From Azomonas tarimensis (lineage in GTDB: Bacteria; Pseudomonadota; Gammaproteobacteria; Pseudomonadales; Pseudomonadaceae), in contig NZ_JBHRXZ010000017.1 in the NCBI RefSeq assembly GCF_042648805.1, forward strand, positions 1 through 64,000: a stretch of 64,000 nt of DNA, in the 5' to 3' direction. The position numbers and the translations under genes were made by a program. Positions 1 to 8,231 of this stretch are shown here, one piece after another. A model generated the notes under the pieces. It made no database searches, was not told the origin of the DNA, and saw nothing but the letters and a program-made list of their open reading frames with translations. Positions within the stretch are counted from its first letter, which is position 1. Every line of letters starts with the position of its first letter.

Positions 1-1
1 C

Positions 2-511
2 TTGAAACCCGAGGAATTGAATTGGCTGCTGATGGCCGGGTCGATCGCGGGAAATAAGTGGGAGAGTGTTGGGTCAAGGTTTGTACGTGAAGATGAGAGC
101 TTCTCTAAAACCAAAAATGATGGAGTTAGAGGGGGAGGGAACAGGGGAAATATAATGATAGGGCTGCCCTTCGATGTTATGGATATTGCCTTGGGTTATC
201 AGGGGTTACCCGATGCTTCGGTTCGGGACTATTTGTCAGCGCTTGGTACAGAAAACGCGCTATCGACGGGGCATTCTTTGGGAACTTTGACCAATATTTA
301 TCTAGGCAGCAATGGGTTGACCGATCAAGTTTACTTATACTCCATCCCGTTCGGAGCAGTAGCTCCTCCTAATGCGGGGGTTATGATTGGATCATGGGAC
401 TTGGTCAATGGTGGCTGGGCAGGGAAATTATTAAACTGGGATGCTGAAGTCGTCCCGCTCAAGCCTTGGGAACATGGATTTGAAAACTACAAAAGATATA
501 TTAAAGATTAG
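2..511 (+). CDS. Lipase-like protein, C-terminal fragment (putative polymorphic/secreted toxin domain)
   Basis: The reading frame is open from the left edge, so only about 169 C-terminal residues are present and the true start lies outside the window. A GHSLG nucleophile-elbow motif (fragment residues 90-94) is typical of alpha/beta-hydrolase lipases. Asp133 (in SWD) and His158 (in WEHGF) follow at spacing that could complete a Ser-Asp-His triad. The segment is visibly AT-richer than the rest of the window, and its last 38 bases overlap the start of a lipoprotein gene. Lipase effectors of type VI and related systems are commonly paired with lipoprotein immunity genes, so a toxin C-terminus is my inference. 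A housekeeping lipase is not excluded. The delivery domain is not visible. Confidence 0.55.
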   Translation: MKPEELNWLLMAGSIAGNKWESVGSRFVREDESFSKTKNDGVRGGGNRGNIMIGLPFDVMDIALGYQGLPDASVRDYLSALGTENALSTGHSLGTLTNIYLGSNGLTDQVYLYSIPFGAVAPPNAGVMIGSWDLVNGGWAGKLLNWDAEVVPLKPWEHGFENYKRYIKD

Positions 512-1130
512 TGGTGCTCTATTAATTTTGGCGGTGATGGGATGTGTGCCTGAAGCTGCTTATCATGTCTATGAGACTGAGAGAGACAGCTTCGCCCTGA
601 ATGACAAATATCTACGGGTTGACCCGTTGGATTACCCTGTTTTTGCCATACGTCAGGAGCGCGATGCGCCAATGGATCCTGATTCCTCTATGGCAAAGGT
701 GGGGGAAAAGAGGCCTCCACTGAAGCCATCTGATCGCTGGGAGATTACTCACGCTTTCAATGGAAAGTATTTGGCTTATTCTAAGGATTATGATTTTGAG
801 TACTGTGTTTATATAAAATCTCGTACTCTAATCAGCCTGGCGCAGCGTAATGCTGCATGGCCAGATTTACCCCCTACGTCAAAGAAAGACTTGCAGGCAG
901 CGGAAAGGCTCTGTGGTCCAAAGGGAAATGGGGAGCGCAGCAATATGTATATATATTTGCGTCCTAATGGGGAAGCATATGGGTGGCAACCTTTGAGGAA
1001 CCCAAAACGCCACTTGTTTGCATCGGATAAGGTTTCCTGGTTTAGAGAAGTTGGTTCTGGTGACTGGTCTGGACAACCTTGGTTTGAGTGTGTGGACCGC
1101 TGCGAAAAGCTAGTGAATATGGTTGAATAA
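474..1130 (+). CDS. Lipoprotein, candidate immunity protein for the upstream lipase-like protein
   Basis: A 218-residue protein with a short basic N-terminus, a hydrophobic stretch and a lipobox ending VMGC (Cys24), so it should be an exported, lipid-anchored protein. I chose ATG 474 because it places the signal peptide correctly; an in-frame ATG at 441 would add 11 residues with no signal character. The gene overlaps the end of the lipase-like frame by 38 bases, which implies translational coupling. The mature part has several cysteines and I recognise no family. A periplasmic lipoprotein encoded directly behind a lipase toxin is the usual layout for immunity to phospholipase effectors; the function here rests on context alone. 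Composition is AT-rich like its partner, suggesting joint acquisition. An IS66 end follows within a few bases of the stop. Confidence 0.6.
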   Translation: MDLKTTKDILKISGALLILAVMGCVPEAAYHVYETERDSFALNDKYLRVDPLDYPVFAIRQERDAPMDPDSSMAKVGEKRPPLKPSDRWEITHAFNGKYLAYSKDYDFEYCVYIKSRTLISLAQRNAAWPDLPPTSKKDLQAAERLCGPKGNGERSNMYIYLRPNGEAYGWQPLRNPKRHLFASDKVSWFREVGSGDWSGQPWFECVDRCEKLVNMVE

Positions 1131-1210
1131 ACGTAAGCGCTCCATAAACCCCGTCCGCCAGACAGAGTTTGTTTTCAGGAAGTCGAGGCAGAGGCCGGCG
1201 AGCAGTTCCA

Positions 1211-1220
1211 NNNNNNNNNN
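1211..1220. other. Assembly gap (10 N)
   Basis: Ten Ns of scaffold-gap length. The true distance is unknown. The sequence to the right duplicates sequence found downstream at 1458-1539. Confidence 0.98.
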
Positions 1221-1221
1221 T

Positions 1222-1303
1222 CCGCTGTACCGCTTCGAGAAGATGCTCAGCCGCCACGGCGTCGACATCCCGCGCCAAACCCTGGCGCGCTGGGTGATCC
1301 AGA
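1222..1303 (+). repeat. 82-bp exact copy of 1458-1539 within the IS66 transposase
   Basis: This block, isolated between the two N runs, matches 1458-1539 base for base (offset 236). Both encode the same transposase stretch around LYRFEKMLSRHG. An isolated fragment flanked by gaps is best explained as a mis-scaffolded contig from a multicopy IS66 element, not as a biological duplication. Confidence 0.9.
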
Positions 1304-1313
1304 NNNNNNNNNN
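1304..1313. other. Assembly gap (10 N)
   Basis: Second ten-N scaffold gap. The transposase frame is open immediately to its right, at 1314. Confidence 0.98.
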
Positions 1314-2187
1314 ATCCATATCCGCAAGACCTACGCCTGCAAGGTCTGCGAAGCTGCGCCGATCACCGCCGACAAGCCGGCACAACTGATCGAGAAGAGC
1401 CTGGCCAGCCCCAGCGTGCTAGCGATGTTGCTGACCACCAAGTACGCCGACGGCATCCCGCTGTACCGCTTCGAGAAGATGCTCAGCCGCCACGGCGTCG
1501 ACATCCCGCGCCAAACCCTGGCGCGCTGGGTGATCCAGAGTGGCGAGCAACTGCAACCGCTGCTCAATCTGATGCGCGACAAGCTGCTGGAGCACCCGGT
1601 GCTGCACTGCGACGAAACGCGCCTGCAGGTGCTGCATGAACCGGGACGCGATCCCACTGCGCAGTCTTGGATGTGGGTGCAAAGCGGTGGGCCGCCGGAC
1701 AAGCCGGTGATCCTCTTCGACTACAGCACCAGCCGCGCGCAGGACGTGCCGCTGCGCCTGCTCGATGGCTACCGTGGCTACCTGATGACCGACGACTACG
1801 CCGGCTACAACGCCGTGGCCGCGCAAGAGGGCATCGAACGTCTGGGCTGCTGGGCGCATGCGCGGCGCAAGTTCGTCGAGGCGCAGAAGGTGCAGCCCAA
1901 GGGCAAGACCGGCCGGGCAGACGGCCCTGGGCAAGGCGGTGACTTACCTGGCCAGCAACTGGAGCCGCCTGGTGCGCTACGTCGAAGGTGGGCACCTGCC
2001 CATCGACAACAACCGCGCCGAGAACGCCATCCGCCCGTTCGTCATCGGCCGCAAGAACTGGTTGTTCAGTGACACCCCCAAAGGTGCCACCGCCAGCGCG
2101 CAAATCTACAGCCTGATCGAAACCGCCAAGGCCAACGGGCAGGAGCCTTATGCCTGGCTGCGCCACATCCTCGAATGCCTGCCGTTG
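1314..2187 (+). pseudogene. IS66 transposase TnpC, broken
   Basis: From 1314 the frame encodes a zinc-binding segment (YACKVC), then the IS66 catalytic core with LHCDETR, the DDYAGYN motif and GCWAHARRKF. Near 1920, after KGKTGRAD, it jumps to another frame that continues at TALGKAVTYLASNW and includes the DNNRAEN region carrying the catalytic Glu. The acidic loop region normally lying between these parts is missing, and the two halves are out of frame. The C-terminus is cut after HILECLPL. The N-terminus is lost in the assembly gaps. No active transposase can be made as assembled. A true deletion and a collapse of repeats cannot be told apart here. Confidence 0.85.
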
Positions 2188-2208
2188 TCGGGGGGTGCGC
2201 TGAGTTGC

Positions 2209-2517
2209 TTAGTATCGCCCTTGCAGCAGCGGGTTGGGTGCGGCCTCGCCCGGGCGGGAACAGATGGCGTCGGATACCGCCGGGCCCATCACGCCGATGG
2301 TACCGGTGACGTAGCAGTTGTATCGGGTGCCGGATGGAGTGGATGCGCTGTAAGTCGTTTTCACGCCGCTGTCTCGTCGATCGGCAATCACCAGTTGGTC
2401 GGCGTCGATGCCCAGAGCGAAGGCGGTGTTCTGGAGGATCTGATCGTCGGAGACGGCCATCGAGGCGCAGCCGGCAACGGCGAGTAGCGGCAGAAGGATG
2501 AATGCATTCCTGTGCAT
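2209..2517 (-). CDS. Small conserved lipoprotein
   Basis: A 102-residue protein with a signal peptide and lipobox LAVAGC (Cys17), so it is lipid-anchored in the envelope. I start it at the ATG at 2517, preceded by a GGGAG ribosome site, because the longer in-frame extension has no signal-peptide character. The mature part has two further cysteines, one in YNCYVTG and one in AICSRPG, which could form a disulphide. The family resembles small uncharacterised Pseudomonas lipoproteins and I cannot assign a function. Its 3' end abuts the truncated IS66 remnant, so the IS or a rearrangement has replaced whatever originally lay downstream. Confidence 0.75.
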   Translation of the reverse strand: MHRNAFILLPLLAVAGCASMAVSDDQILQNTAFALGIDADQLVIADRRDSGVKTTYSASTPSGTRYNCYVTGTIGVMGPAVSDAICSRPGEAAPNPLLQGRY

Positions 2518-2693
2518 AGTGAAGCTCCCTGAGTGTCGTTCGGTATCCGAGGCGCGGCGCGCTCGGGCTGGCATTATCGCCGGCCCGGCTGGCAAGGGAC
2601 CGGGCCTGGGTCACAGGGTTGGGCTTGCGTGCTTTCCGCAAAGGTCGCGCTGGGCCCCTTCGGGCCTGCACACGCCTTGGCCCGGCTCCGCAC

Positions 2694-3998
2694 TCACACA
2701 AAGAACATCGGCACCACCACGCTCGAAATCAGCAGGATCAGCGCACCGCCGAGGCGTGAGGAGATCTGCGCGAAGGGCATCAGCGACATGCGCCGGGCGG
2801 CGGAGAGCACGGCGACGTCGCCGGTGCCGCCCATGTTGGCCATGCACAGGCCGGCGGTGATCGCCGATTCGATGGGGTAGAAGCCCACCAGGCGGCCCAC
2901 CAGGCCCGCGCCAAAGGCTGCGCCGGCGACCACGGCAAAGACGATCAGCACGTAGGTCAGCGACATGGCGTCGATCACCTGGCCGAGGTCGGTAAAGGCA
3001 ATGCCGATGCCGAACAGCAGGGCGAAGGTCCAGTTGCGGGCGACGAAGCGGAACCACTGGGAGGCGGCGTCGCTGATCGACTCGGGCATCAGGTGAGTGA
3101 CCTTAAGCGCGGCCACCAGCACGATCATCAGGGCGTAGGGGTGCAGCGGCAGGAACGCCCCTAGAATCTGTCCGGCGACAAAGAAGGTCAGCGCCGCCGC
3201 CAGGCCCACGCCCAGGCCAGGCAGGGTGATGGGGGTGTCCTTTTCGCTGACGTCGACCCCCGGCATCATCTGGCCATTGCCGGTCAGGCTCGGGAAGCGC
3301 TTGCCCAGGCCGTTGAGCAGGCCGGCGATGATGATCGCGAAGACATTGCCCAGCGCCAGAGCCGGCACCAGGATGGAAATGTAGTAGCTTGCCGGCTGGC
3401 CCAGCAGTTGCTCATAGATCTGGCTCATGGGTACCGCGCCGGCGCCCATACCGCCGCCCATGATCGGCATGGCGATGACCACCACCGCATCCTGCGCGGA
3501 GAAGCCGAGCAGCGAGCCCACCAGCATGGCGAACAGCGCGGCGAACAGTACCGAGCAGAGCAGCGGCAGGGCGTAGCGCGAGCCGACCTTGACCAGCACC
3601 TTGGAGTTCATGCCGAGAATGCTGCCGGTGATCAGCGCGGCGATATAGAAGTCGAGAAAGCCGCCGCCCTTCATGAAGGTGGCGATATCGTTGACCACAG
3701 GCGTGGGAAGCCAGCCGAGGTACACCAGGGTGGCCGATCCGAACAGGGCCAGGATCGCGCCGCCGCCGAGGTAGGTGCGGATGATCGGCAGGCGGTCGCC
3801 GACGAAGCCCATCAGTTCGCCCAGCAGCATCATGACCAGCAGGGCGCCGATCATGCCGGTGGGCAAGGTGTCGGTGGCGATCGCTGCCACCATGACGGCC
3901 AGCGCGATGAAGAACAGCGGCAAGGGCAGGTTGAAGATGCGCTGTGACAGCAGCGAGGATGTTTGGGGCAGGGCAATACCGGCGTCGGTCCGACTCAT
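2694..3998 (-). CDS. 2-hydroxycarboxylate transporter family protein (citrate/malate:cation symporter)
   Basis: A 434-residue inner-membrane protein with about eleven hydrophobic segments. It carries the two GGxG-type signatures that define the 2HCT family (CitS, MaeN, CimH): GGGMGAGAVP in the first half and MGGTGD in the second, each in a predicted re-entrant loop. Family members take up citrate, malate or related 2-hydroxycarboxylates with Na+ or H+. The first motif resembles the malate-type members, but substrate cannot be fixed by eye. ATG 3998 has a strong AAGGAGA site. The gene is divergent from a CitA/DcuS-type sensor and its regulator, the usual partners for induction by the substrate. 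Confidence 0.9.
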   Translation of the reverse strand: MSRTDAGIALPQTSSLLSQRIFNLPLPLFFIALAVMVAAIATDTLPTGMIGALLVMMLLGELMGFVGDRLPIIRTYLGGGAILALFGSATLVYLGWLPTPVVNDIATFMKGGGFLDFYIAALITGSILGMNSKVLVKVGSRYALPLLCSVLFAALFAMLVGSLLGFSAQDAVVVIAMPIMGGGMGAGAVPMSQIYEQLLGQPASYYISILVPALALGNVFAIIIAGLLNGLGKRFPSLTGNGQMMPGVDVSEKDTPITLPGLGVGLAAALTFFVAGQILGAFLPLHPYALMIVLVAALKVTHLMPESISDAASQWFRFVARNWTFALLFGIGIAFTDLGQVIDAMSLTYVLIVFAVVAGAAFGAGLVGRLVGFYPIESAITAGLCMANMGGTGDVAVLSAARRMSLMPFAQISSRLGGALILLISSVVVPMFFV

Positions 3999-4137
3999 TG
4001 TTGTCTCCTTCGGACGTGCAAGCCTGGCGCTGCACATGCGGGTGATTATTGTAAGAATCGCCTGGCGGCGAGGCACGGCCGGACAACCGTGCCAGGCGAG
4101 CATAAGGGCAGGGCGGGCAACGCCTAGGTTTGGGCAA

Positions 4138-4157
4138 ATTAACAAAGCATTAACAAA
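4138..4157. promoter_or_regulatory. Tandem direct repeat, candidate response-regulator site
   Basis: ATTAACAAA occurs twice, separated by GC, giving an 11-bp period (about one helical turn) in the 257-bp divergent region between the 2HCT transporter and the sensor kinase. It is conspicuously AT-rich against the GC-rich surroundings. CitB/DcuR-type regulators bind AT-rich sites, so this is a plausible target of the adjacent regulator. Binding is inferred from position only. Confidence 0.45.
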
Positions 4158-4255
4158 CTAAAGAAAGTGCGGGCGAGCTTGACCGCCCCGTGTGTGGCCC
4201 GCTGCAATCCTCTGGCGTTGCGGCTGTTCCGTCCGCCTGCCCTGGAGACACGACC

Positions 4256-5854
4256 TTGTCTGGCTTGCGCCTGAATACACTGATCTCGCTGCTGGTGGCG
4301 TTCATGGTGGTGTTGTCGCTGGGTCTTGCCCTGTGGCTGTTCAATGCCCAGCTGCGCCAGACCCTGGAGCAGACCCAGGCGTCGCGGGTCACCGGGCTGG
4401 CGCAGACGCTGGCCGGTAGCCTCGATGTGCGCCAGGCGCTGCGCGCGGCCGAGACCGATTTTCGCCTGGACAACTCGCTGCAGCAGCAAATCGATGCCTT
4501 GCGCCGGCAGCTGGGCGTCGACTTCATCGTGGTGATGGATGCACAGGCTCGGCGCCTGACCCACCCCGAGCCTCAGCTTATAGGCCAGCGCTTTCGTGGC
4601 GATGACGAAGGCCCGGCGCTGGCCGGCGAGGCCTATGCCTCCCGCGCCGAGGGCAGCCTGGGCATCAGCATTCGCGGCTTCGCCCCGGCGCGCGACGAGG
4701 CGGGTGAGGTGATCGGTGCGGTGGTAGTGGGGGTCACCCTGGCCTCGCTGGCGCCCCTGCTGACCGAGAACCGGCGCGACGTGGTGCTTGGCGTGCTGCT
4801 GCTGATGGTCATCGCAGCGCTGGGGGCACAGCTGCTGGCGCGCTACGTCAAACGGGTGCTGCTGGGCCTGGAGCCCCACCAGATCACCCGGCTGATGCAG
4901 GAACGTCAGGCCATGCTCGCCTCGGTGCATGAGGGCATCATTGCGGTCGACGATCAGGCCCGCATAACCCTGGTCAATCCGGCCGCGGAGGCGTTGTTGA
5001 CCCGCGCCGGCCTGGGTCCGCCGCCGCTGGGCCGCCCGATCGCCGAGTACCTGCCACAGAGCGGCCTGCCCGAGGTGTTGGGCAGCGGCCGCGAGCAACT
5101 GGACCGGGAATTCAACCTCAATCGCCAAGTGGTGCTGACCAACCGTGCGCCCATCCGCCATCACGGCCGGGTAGTCGGTGCCATTGCCACCTTTCGCGAC
5201 AAGAGCGAGGTGAACGTGCTGGCCGAACAGCTGACCGGGGTCAGCCGCTATGCCGAGGCCTTGCGCGCGGCGACTCATGAGTTCAAGAACAAGTTGCACG
5301 TGCTGCTGGGGCTGGCGCAATTGGGTGAACTGGACGCCCTGCGCGCCTATCTTCGTGATCTGGCCGATCACCAACTGACACCCGCCACATCGCTGGTGGA
5401 AGGCATTGGCGAACCGGTGCTGGCGGGCTTTCTGCTGGGCAAGCAGAGCGAGGCTCGCGAGCGCGACATTCAACTGGACGTCGAGGCTGAACGGGCGATC
5501 CCGGCTCCGGCCGACCCGTCGATGGTCCACGCGCTGGTGACTGTTCTCGGCAACCTGCTGGAGAACGCTTTCGAGGCCGTGGCCGAGCGGGACCCGCGGC
5601 GGGTCTGCCTGACGCTGGATTTCGACGAGGCGCAGTTGTCGCTGCATGTGCAGGACAGCGGCGACGGCATCGCCGATACCATCCGCGAGCGACTGTTCGA
5701 GCCGGGCGTATCCACCAAGGGTGCCCAGCGCGGCATCGGCCTGGCGGCGGTGCGCGAGCAGGTCGATGCCCGGGGCGGCAGCCTGTCGGTGTATTCCGAG
5801 GCGGGGCGCGGGACCCTGTTCGAGGTTGAGTTACCCTATCCGGTAGCCGAGTGA
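4256..5854 (+). CDS. Sensor histidine kinase, CitA/DcuS family
   Basis: About 532 residues. TM1 (roughly 9-31) is followed by an extracytoplasmic sensor domain like those of CitA/DcuS, then TM2 near 170-190, a cytoplasmic PAS domain (starting at about MLASVHEGIIAV) and a kinase core. The phospho-acceptor is His341 in THEFKNK, an H-box form characteristic of this family, and the ATPase domain has NLLENAFEA and GDGIAD. I chose TTG 4256 because a GGAG site sits eight bases upstream; the alternative GTG at 4190 has no ribosome site. It is likely to sense the carboxylate carried by the divergent transporter and to phosphorylate the regulator that starts 13 bases after its stop. Confidence 0.9.
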   Translation: MSGLRLNTLISLLVAFMVVLSLGLALWLFNAQLRQTLEQTQASRVTGLAQTLAGSLDVRQALRAAETDFRLDNSLQQQIDALRRQLGVDFIVVMDAQARRLTHPEPQLIGQRFRGDDEGPALAGEAYASRAEGSLGISIRGFAPARDEAGEVIGAVVVGVTLASLAPLLTENRRDVVLGVLLLMVIAALGAQLLARYVKRVLLGLEPHQITRLMQERQAMLASVHEGIIAVDDQARITLVNPAAEALLTRAGLGPPPLGRPIAEYLPQSGLPEVLGSGREQLDREFNLNRQVVLTNRAPIRHHGRVVGAIATFRDKSEVNVLAEQLTGVSRYAEALRAATHEFKNKLHVLLGLAQLGELDALRAYLRDLADHQLTPATSLVEGIGEPVLAGFLLGKQSEARERDIQLDVEAERAIPAPADPSMVHALVTVLGNLLENAFEAVAERDPRRVCLTLDFDEAQLSLHVQDSGDGIADTIRERLFEPGVSTKGAQRGIGLAAVREQVDARGGSLSVYSEAGRGTLFEVELPYPVAE

Positions 5855-5867
5855 AAAGGTGAGCCTG

Positions 5868-6581
5868 ATGCGCGTACTGATTGTCGAGGATGACCCCATG
5901 GTCATGCGCCTGAACGTGGAATACCTCGGCCGCCTGGATCGCATGCAGCTCGTTGCCCGTTGCGACAGCGTGCCCGCGGCGCTCGACGTGCTGGCGCGCG
6001 AGCCGGTCGATTTGGTGCTGCTCGACGTCTACCTGCGCAACCGGTCGGGGCTTGAGGTGCTGCGCCATCTACGCGAACGGGCGCTGGACGTCGACGTGGT
6101 GCTGATCACCGCCGCCTCGGAAATCACGACGGTCAGGGCGACGCAACAGCTCGGTGCCCGTGATTATCTGGTCAAGCCGTTCACCTTCGAGCGTTTTCGC
6201 GATGCCCTGGAAACCTGCCGTCTGGCGCGCCAGGCATTGGCCCGGCTGCCGGAGCAACTGGGGCAGGGCGAAATAGACCGGCTGTTCGGGCCTGCCGTCG
6301 ATGCCGAGCCGCGCCGCCCTGGGGACCTGCCCAAGGGCCTCACGGTCCCCTCGCTGGCCCAAGTGGCCCGGGCCATCCTGACGCTGGAGGGCGACGCCTT
6401 CACCAGCGAAACCCTGATCCCCACTACAGGCCTGTCCCGCGTCTCGGTGCGCAAATACCTCAAGCACCTCACCGATAGCGGCATGCTCAGTGAGTCCTTT
6501 CACTACGGCCAGATCGGCCGTCCCTCCTTCACCTATCGCTGCCGGGATCGGCAAGCGCTGGTAGGACTGACGCAGCTCTAG
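5868..6581 (+). CDS. Response regulator, CitB/DcuR family
   Basis: A 237-residue protein with an N-terminal receiver domain (phospho-acceptor Asp53 in LLDVYL; conserved Lys in YLVKPF) and a C-terminal helix-turn-helix with the order VSVRKYLKHLTDSG, typical of CitB/DcuR regulators. ATG 5868 is preceded by AAGGTGAG; an in-frame GTG at 5859 would add three residues. It follows the sensor kinase with a 13-base gap in the same operon. The probable target is the divergent 2HCT transporter promoter, where a tandem ATTAACAAA repeat lies. The family usually activates transport and catabolism of C4-dicarboxylates or citrate. Confidence 0.92.
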   Translation: MRVLIVEDDPMVMRLNVEYLGRLDRMQLVARCDSVPAALDVLAREPVDLVLLDVYLRNRSGLEVLRHLRERALDVDVVLITAASEITTVRATQQLGARDYLVKPFTFERFRDALETCRLARQALARLPEQLGQGEIDRLFGPAVDAEPRRPGDLPKGLTVPSLAQVARAILTLEGDAFTSETLIPTTGLSRVSVRKYLKHLTDSGMLSESFHYGQIGRPSFTYRCRDRQALVGLTQL

Positions 6582-6791
6582 CGTGACCGCCTCAGAAACT
6601 CGACAACATGCGTGCTTCCGGCAAGGACGAGGCCATCGCGCTGGCCCGCCGATCAAGCTCACCCGGTCTGTCACCGCCCACCTGCCTCCGGAACCGTGCT
6701 CCGGCAGCCCGCCATCCGGCAACCGTGGTGCTGTCGGCAGCTTGCCGTTACTCTTGTAGACCGATCTCAGCCAAGGCGTATCGCCCGTTCC

Positions 6792-7673
6792 ATGAAAACC
6801 CCCAAACGACTCCTGCCACTGGTCGAGGATGGCCTGATCGACGAGGTGTTGCGTCCGCTGATGAGCGGCAAGGAAGCAGCCGTTTACGTGGTGCGCTGCG
6901 GCGACCAGGTGCGGTGCGCCAAGGTGTACAAGGAAGCCAACCAGCGCAGTTTTCGCCAGGCGGTGGAGTACCGGGAGGGGCGCAAGACGCGCAATAGTCG
7001 CGATGCCCGGGCGATGGCTCGTGGCAGCCGGCATGGGCGCAAGGAGCAGGAAGACGCCTGGCAGAACGCCGAGGTGGGTGCCCTGTTCAGGTTGGCCCAG
7101 GCGGGTGTCCGGGTACCTCAGCCGTACGACTATCAGGATGGCGTACTGCTGATGGAGCTGATCGAGGACGGCGATGGCGATGTGGCGCCGCGGCTCAATG
7201 ACGTCGACCTGCTGCCAGAGGACGCCCGCGAATTCCACGCGTTCATGATCAGCGAGATCGTCAAGATGCTGTGTGCCGGCCTGGTACATGGCGACCTGTC
7301 CGAATTCAATGTGCTGGTCGACGGACAGGGACCGGTGATCATCGACCTGCCCCAGGCGGTGGACGCTGCCGGCAACAATCACGCCTATCGCCTGTTCGAG
7401 CGCGACGTACAGAACATGGCCGCGTATTTTGGCCAATATGCGCCAGAGCTTCGCTTCACCCGTTATGCCCCCGAGATCTGGGCACTCTATGAACAGGGCA
7501 AGCTGACCCCCGAAAGCCGCCTCAGTGGTGAGTTCGCCGACCCGGATGATCCTGCCGACGTGGCCGCGGTGATGCGCGAGATCAAGGCCGCCCTGGCTGA
7601 CGAGGCGCGCCGCGAGGCGGCGCGCAATCCGAACGCGGATGACGAGGAGCCGTCTCCGCCCTGGATGAAGTGA
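6792..7673 (+). CDS. RIO-type serine/threonine protein kinase
   Basis: 293 residues. RIO-kinase landmarks are visible: an N-terminal GKEAAVYVV phosphate-binding region in place of a glycine-rich P-loop, Lys in CAKVYKE, catalytic loop HGDLSEFNVLV (about residues 173-183), and metal-binding VIIDLPQAVD. Bacterial RIO kinases are poorly characterised; eukaryotic and archaeal relatives act in ribosome maturation. ATG 6792 begins the conserved part; upstream in-frame sequence is not protein-like. The gene stands alone, with a 210-base leader after the response regulator and a hairpin terminator beyond its end. A highly charged linker at residues 65-95 replaces the loop seen in other RIO proteins. 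Confidence 0.85.
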   Translation: MKTPKRLLPLVEDGLIDEVLRPLMSGKEAAVYVVRCGDQVRCAKVYKEANQRSFRQAVEYREGRKTRNSRDARAMARGSRHGRKEQEDAWQNAEVGALFRLAQAGVRVPQPYDYQDGVLLMELIEDGDGDVAPRLNDVDLLPEDAREFHAFMISEIVKMLCAGLVHGDLSEFNVLVDGQGPVIIDLPQAVDAAGNNHAYRLFERDVQNMAAYFGQYAPELRFTRYAPEIWALYEQGKLTPESRLSGEFADPDDPADVAAVMREIKAALADEARREAARNPNADDEEPSPPWMK

Positions 7674-7770
7674 GGACGCTGCGCCAGCCGGCCGGTGGAA
7701 TCCCAGTCACGAGCAGGCCCGCGCGGCCAGGACGAATTCATGCTCCCGGGACTAGGGCCTGAACGAGAAA

Positions 7771-7789
7771 GGCCCCGCCTAGCGGGGCC
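7771..7789. terminator. Intrinsic terminator between convergent RIO-kinase and DUF4168 genes
   Basis: A perfect 8-bp GC stem (GGCCCCGC/GCGGGGCC) with a 3-base loop. On the minus strand it is followed by TTTCT, so it mainly serves the DUF4168 gene ending at 7813; it may also block readthrough from the RIO-kinase gene. Confidence 0.7.
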
Positions 7790-7812
7790 CTTGGGGCGTT
7801 CGCGGCGGTGAA

Positions 7813-8214
7813 TCAGTCCAACATCGCGATGACGCGGTCACGCAGGTCCGGATCGGTCTGCAGTGCCTGGCTGATAGCGTTGTATTCCTCGACGCTCATG
7901 CCGTTGTCCTCGACCGCGGTCATCATCTCCTGCTGCGCCTGCTGCTGCAGTTCACGTGCTTCCTCGACGTCGCTGGTGTCTTCGAGGCGGGCGGTGAAGT
8001 CTTCGCGAATCTCCACGATTTCACCGAGGGATTCTGCATAACGCTCCAGTTGCTCGTCGCTGAAGTTCTGTGCCATCGGCGCAGCGCCAGTGGCCGGCGC
8101 GCCCTGGGTGGCCGGCGCCTGGGCCTGGGCCTGTGCCTGGGCGAGCGGAGCGCCGAGGGCGAGAACAGCGGCGAACAGACCGGCGAAGGCGAGGCGGGCG
8201 TTGTGCTTGATCAT
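7813..8214 (-). CDS. DUF4168 domain-containing exported protein
   Basis: A 133-residue protein with a clear signal peptide (hydrophobic core LAFAGLFAAVLALG, cleavage likely after AQA) and an Ala/Gln/Pro-rich linker. A DUF4168 domain follows from about residue 50 (FSDEQLERYAESL) to the C-terminus, with a long acidic, probably helical stretch. Function of the domain is unknown; members are small periplasmic or secreted proteins. It is transcribed alone between two convergent or divergent neighbours and ends in a hairpin terminator. A 6-bp inverted repeat lies 18 bases upstream of its start codon. Confidence 0.85.
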   Translation of the reverse strand: MIKHNARLAFAGLFAAVLALGAPLAQAQAQAQAPATQGAPATGAAPMAQNFSDEQLERYAESLGEIVEIREDFTARLEDTSDVEEARELQQQAQQEMMTAVEDNGMSVEEYNAISQALQTDPDLRDRVIAMLD

Positions 8215-8231
8215 TTGTCATTCCTGTTTCG

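Larger units (their letters stand above)
1133..2190 (+). mobile_element. IS66-family insertion sequence remnant (scaffolded, incomplete)
   Basis: The left end probably lies at GTAAGCGC near 1133, three bases after the lipoprotein stop; IS66 elements typically begin with GTAA. Internal sequence encodes IS66 transposase (TnpC) pieces. The accessory genes tnpA and tnpB are absent. Two runs of ten Ns interrupt the element, and the right end is missing, because transposase similarity stops at about 2185 and an unrelated gene end follows at 2209. The element is therefore a remnant or an assembly collapse of several copies. Confidence 0.75.

Noticed and set aside
1222..1303. Biological tandem duplication inside IS66
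   Set aside because: The copy is bounded by N runs on both sides, so a scaffold artefact is the simpler explanation.
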